A stretch of DNA of 64,000 bases from Lepidurus packardi (Eukaryota > Arthropoda > Branchiopoda > Notostraca > Triopsidae): the NCBI GenBank assembly GCA_023053545.1, contig JAKZAN010000006.1:129001-193000 (forward strand). The letters are read 5' to 3'. This document shows, piece by piece, positions 60,656 through 64,000 of the stretch. The position numbers and the translations under genes were made by a program. Position 1 is the first letter of the stretch, and each line of letters starts with the position of its first letter. Under the pieces are notes generated by a model. That model did not search any database. It was given only the letters and a program-made list of their open reading frames with translations, and was not told where the DNA came from.

Positions 60656-63560
60656 TGGGTCTACTTGAATCGCCCAATACAAAAGGGGCGTTGGCAGGCT
60701 GCCTCGCCAGTCTTTTACATATACCCTGGGATTTTTCTAACAACATAACCAGATTACTATCGACGTAAGGGAAGACAAGATAACAATCCAATTAACGTAA
60801 GCCGGTTAATATGCTCTTTCTTCTCAACTTTGGGTGTCGTAACCTTGTTTCCAAGTGATTCAAACAGGTAACTGTAGTAATCTCAATACATTGCTTTGCT
60901 TCCAATGTGTTGCTCTTTTTACCTTCAACAGGGAACAATGCACCTAATTCATCATTTTGGATGTTCTGTACACTGTAGACATTGATTACTTTGTTTGTAA
61001 CATAAACTTAACCATGTAAACGGCTTTTCAGAGTTTCCGAGCTGAACTAGTTTGTAGTGCTACATGTTTATAGTATTCGCACTTCGTATGGAAATTAATC
61101 GTCTGACAGCATGCGACCGCAATTATTCACAATGTTTCCCGGAAAAAAGAATGGAACGCAAACGTTATATTGATTTGGGGACCCACCGTTCTTACAACGT
61201 GGTGTCATGGTGCAACATGCTGCCGCAAGAAGTTTGTTATTTTTAGACCGCTGAATGGAAATAGTCACGCGGCCATCACCGTGCTTCTGTCCTTTTTTGT
61301 TGTTTGTTTCAAAACATTTTACTGTGTGCCTAGGTTTGGGTTTTCGGTAGCAATAAACGTAGAGTCCCTGCCACTCGGTTTATAGAACATGGAGACGGTT
61401 AGTAATACGCCAATTGCCTGTGATTATTCACCTAATAGCGGACTAACATCTGTGTGACTCAGGGGCAGAGCATGACTAAGCATAGAGGCACCTCTCTATT
61501 AACCTGTCTTTTGTCCTGTACGATACACTGTCGTCGTTTCATGTCAGTAGGTCGTGTCTACGGTGTTGGGGCTTTAGGAAACGTTTTCTAGGCCTGGTAT
61601 TTCATGAATCTTACAAGTATAAGCTAACGTTATTAGCCACACTATTTTCACATCGTCCGGCCGAAAACGGGAAATTTGTTTTCCCACCTCCCAATCCTTC
61701 GTTTCTTGGGAGTTTGGCTTGCCAGCACTCAACAATGAATTTGCCTTGTGCCCACCCCCTTTTTTCATTATTGATGACGAATCCAAGCGTTGACTTCCTC
61801 CGGTCACAGAACAGAGAATCCCTCTACCCATTTTTCTTTGTTGGCGACTGCCAAACGCGTTTACATAGATAAGCCTGACTAGCGCCATTTTTTCCAAAAC
61901 ACTACAGGAATTCTTTCAGAACCTGGAGATAAAAATGACACTGTGTCACATTGTTGCAAAACGCTCTCCGGAAAAAGAATGACCAAAGGGTGTCCCTCGA
62001 GTTGAAAATTGGTAGTTGGATTGGAAATGCCTTAGGTTAACGATTCATCAACTTTTGTTCAAATTTGTACTTTCTTTCACTCCATTAGCTGAAAAAAGAA
62101 AAATTCATTGTTCGAAAGTGACACATACATGTCATTTTTGACATCGGGAAACGTTACATACGTTCGTAACTAAACCCAGAGAACGTGTTGCACCAAACAC
62201 GACAGTAATGGCTGAACAAGGAATTTGTTCAGATCCAAATATACTTAATTTGCGTGATATTCCCATAAATCTAATTACCGCATTAATTCGGCGAGTTTTG
62301 CAGGTTTCGGAATTGAGAAACAATAACCTGGGTGTCTTTTTGGGTTGCTGGGCAAAAGCACTGCTAGGGCATCTTAGGGAACAGGTTTCTGCCCTGCTTT
62401 TGTCTTTGTTACATGACTCCCCTACCTAAGTGATCGTTGGCTTATTCCGTATCGGAAGAACTTTAGGGATGGCCGCCAAAAACTGATGCAATGGCCTTGT
62501 TTGATTTCCGAGCTTCCGAAAAAAGATCAGGTTGTTCAGGTTATGGAGCGAGGAAGGGCCCTTCTTCCTTTGTAAAAAGCTTACGGCACCACCTCAAACA
62601 ACGAAACTCTTTAAAACACACACGCACACACGTGTATTCTCAGGTGGAAGTGAAAAAAGACTTTGGAATCTCCGGCGAAGATTCGGAGCATCACAAAACT
62701 CGACCCAAGCATTGCATCAGAACGCACAGGGGGAAGTTTCGCGTCCAGTATTCAGGACGGGTTTATGACCCGTTGCTTTTGGTAGCAAATAAACAAAAGA
62801 TGAACTGGCTTTTCCATTTCGAAAACGATGCCTTTCAAGCGAAGGGTTTCATCAGAGAAGTTGAAAAACGTTTCAATCGTTGAAAATGTTTAGACTGGGT
62901 ATCGACTATCTTCAAAAGTTGGGCAAAAAGTTTCCAGGGAAAGGTGGAAGGGATGGAAAACACCCTAAATGACGTCAAATGTGTTGAAAATCTGCAGAGA
63001 ACAGAAAGAAGAGTGATGTCCCCGACGATTTTAACGATTTCCTGGGTTTTTATAAGCTAAACTTCCAATGTCAACATCAAGTTGATTTGGCGTGGTTCGG
63101 ATGATATATTGTTCACATGACTTGTTTTGTATTGTATGTTTACTCATTAGGGTGCCCTTAAAGATTTGAAGGTTATTACTTTCCTCTTATTTGGTCGGAA
63201 ATGCGGCTCTGATCATTTACTTTCGCGACGAAGACCTCGGGAATCAGCGTCACCCAAACTTGTACCGATAAGTAAGATAACTCGCGACGAAAGCTGTCAC
63301 AGCCCCTAACATCATGGTCCACGGCACCTATAAAAGGACAAACAATAGGAATGGTTAAAAACTTGTGTAAAACACTTAAGGAAAACCTTCCAGCCACTAG
63401 ATTTATTTACTTAACAAGTTATGGAACGCCAATATACCCTAACACTCTCCCATTTTCATTATACCATTTAGAAACGAACAAAAAGTTAACCCCCAAAGTT
63501 TAAACTACCAAAACCAGGAAATATATCAACTTTCAAAGATCAGATCGCTTAAAATCAGGG
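60656..63560. other. Unassigned region at the right end
   Basis: I could not assign any gene. A 32-codon open stretch (62208-62303) beginning ATGGCTGAACAAGG and ending at a CAG|GTTTCG could be a first exon, but the donor is weak and the protein is unrecognised. A 130-codon frame at 62491-62883 is basic and has no family features. A TGACGTCA lies at 62970-62977. Confidence 0.35.
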
Positions 63561-63895
63561 CTTGACGATGAATCTACGCCTATACGATCAAGGAAAGGGT
63601 TTCAGGGAAAGGAAGAGGAGCTATATAAAATGAGCGTTTGTTTACATCATGATTGCATGTGGAATTGGTAGTTGTTTAAAAGGGTGGGGTTAGAATGGAA
63701 CATGGGATTATTATCGTATTCTTCTGATTTATGTTAAGATCAGGACAATACAGTTCAAAGATGAATCGAAGCCTATACAGTCTAGGAAGGGTTGTCAGGG
63801 AAACGAAGAGGAGCTATGTAAAATGGCGGTTTGTTTACATTTTGAGTGCATGGTTTATTAGTAGATTATTGAAAAGGGTGGGGCTTGAATGGATT
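63560..63895. repeat. Imperfect direct duplication (~193 bp unit) at the window end
   Basis: The two copies begin near 63567 and 63760. They share GATGAATC..CGCCTATAC, GGAAGAGGAGCTAT, TAAAATG.CGGTTTGTTTACAT and AAAAGGGTGGGG. Copy 1 carries CTATATAAAATG, a TATA-like string changed to CTATGTAAAATG in copy 2. Confidence 0.8.
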
Positions 63896-64000
63896 TAAAA
63901 TCAACTAAGACTGTCAACAAACGGAAAATTAATGTTAAAAATAGTAAACATCAAAGATAAATTAAAAGAAGACAAATAGAATGTCATGGAATAGAGAAGG

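Noticed and set aside
62491-62883. 130-codon plus-strand open frame
   Set aside because: Unrecognised, basic composition including a CA-repeat-derived HTRTHV run; insufficient support for a gene.

Overview
This window is nuclear DNA from a compact invertebrate genome, most likely an arthropod (crustacean-like or another small-intron lineage). The grounds are spliced genes with GT-AG introns mostly of 50-100 bp, short intergenic gaps, a SoxF factor close to fly Sox15, a CAAX-type complexin like fly Cpx, and a secreted proline-rich C-type lectin of a type found in arthropods. All gene names rest on protein similarity recalled by eye. Exon joins were traced by hand, and reading phase was checked across every junction. 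I see no bacterial genes, CRISPR array, tRNA, rRNA, retroelement or virus-like element.

Layout. 1-9 kb: the 3' half of COG4 (+), CDC27/APC3 (-), and a METTL27-like methyltransferase (+) whose first intron holds a complete C-type lectin gene on the opposite strand. 9-24 kb: a developmental-type region with an 8.4 kb gene desert carrying two CRE+TATA candidate promoters, then a SoxF gene (+) whose HMG box is split by a 4.2 kb intron. 24-39 kb: tightly packed metabolic and housekeeping genes: PTER (+), PITHD1 (-), AGXT2 (+), TMEM64-like VTT protein (-), S28 serine carboxypeptidase of PRSS16 type (-), PMS1 mismatch-repair protein (+). 39-49 kb: complexin (-), a 4.2 kb desert, and class I HDAC (HDAC1/2, Rpd3 type) (-). 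49-60 kb: an RGK-family GTPase (+), mitochondrial ribosomal protein mL52 (-), metaxin-1 (+) and LARP6 (-). 60-64 kb: no gene I can support, only degenerate duplications.

The genes do not form a pathway. They are broadly housekeeping (Golgi tethering, cell cycle, mismatch repair, mitochondrial import and translation, histone deacetylation) plus neuronal or excitable-cell genes (complexin, RGK). Neighbours mostly alternate in strand, giving head-to-head pairs (CDC27/METTL27, PITHD1/AGXT2, S28 peptidase/PMS1, HDAC/RGK, mL52/MTX1) and tail-to-tail pairs (COG4/CDC27, PTER/PITHD1, AGXT2/TMEM64, PMS1/complexin, RGK/mL52, MTX1/LARP6).

The most interesting non-gene signals are a homogenised ~121 bp satellite inside an HDAC intron, an indel-free 12-bp periodic array inside a TMEM64 intron, a 12-mer (ATTTCAYTGTTG) recurring at several unrelated noncoding sites, five separate two-copy degenerate tandem duplications, and strong hairpins just after the PMS1 stop codon. 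I found no convincing undescribed biological system.
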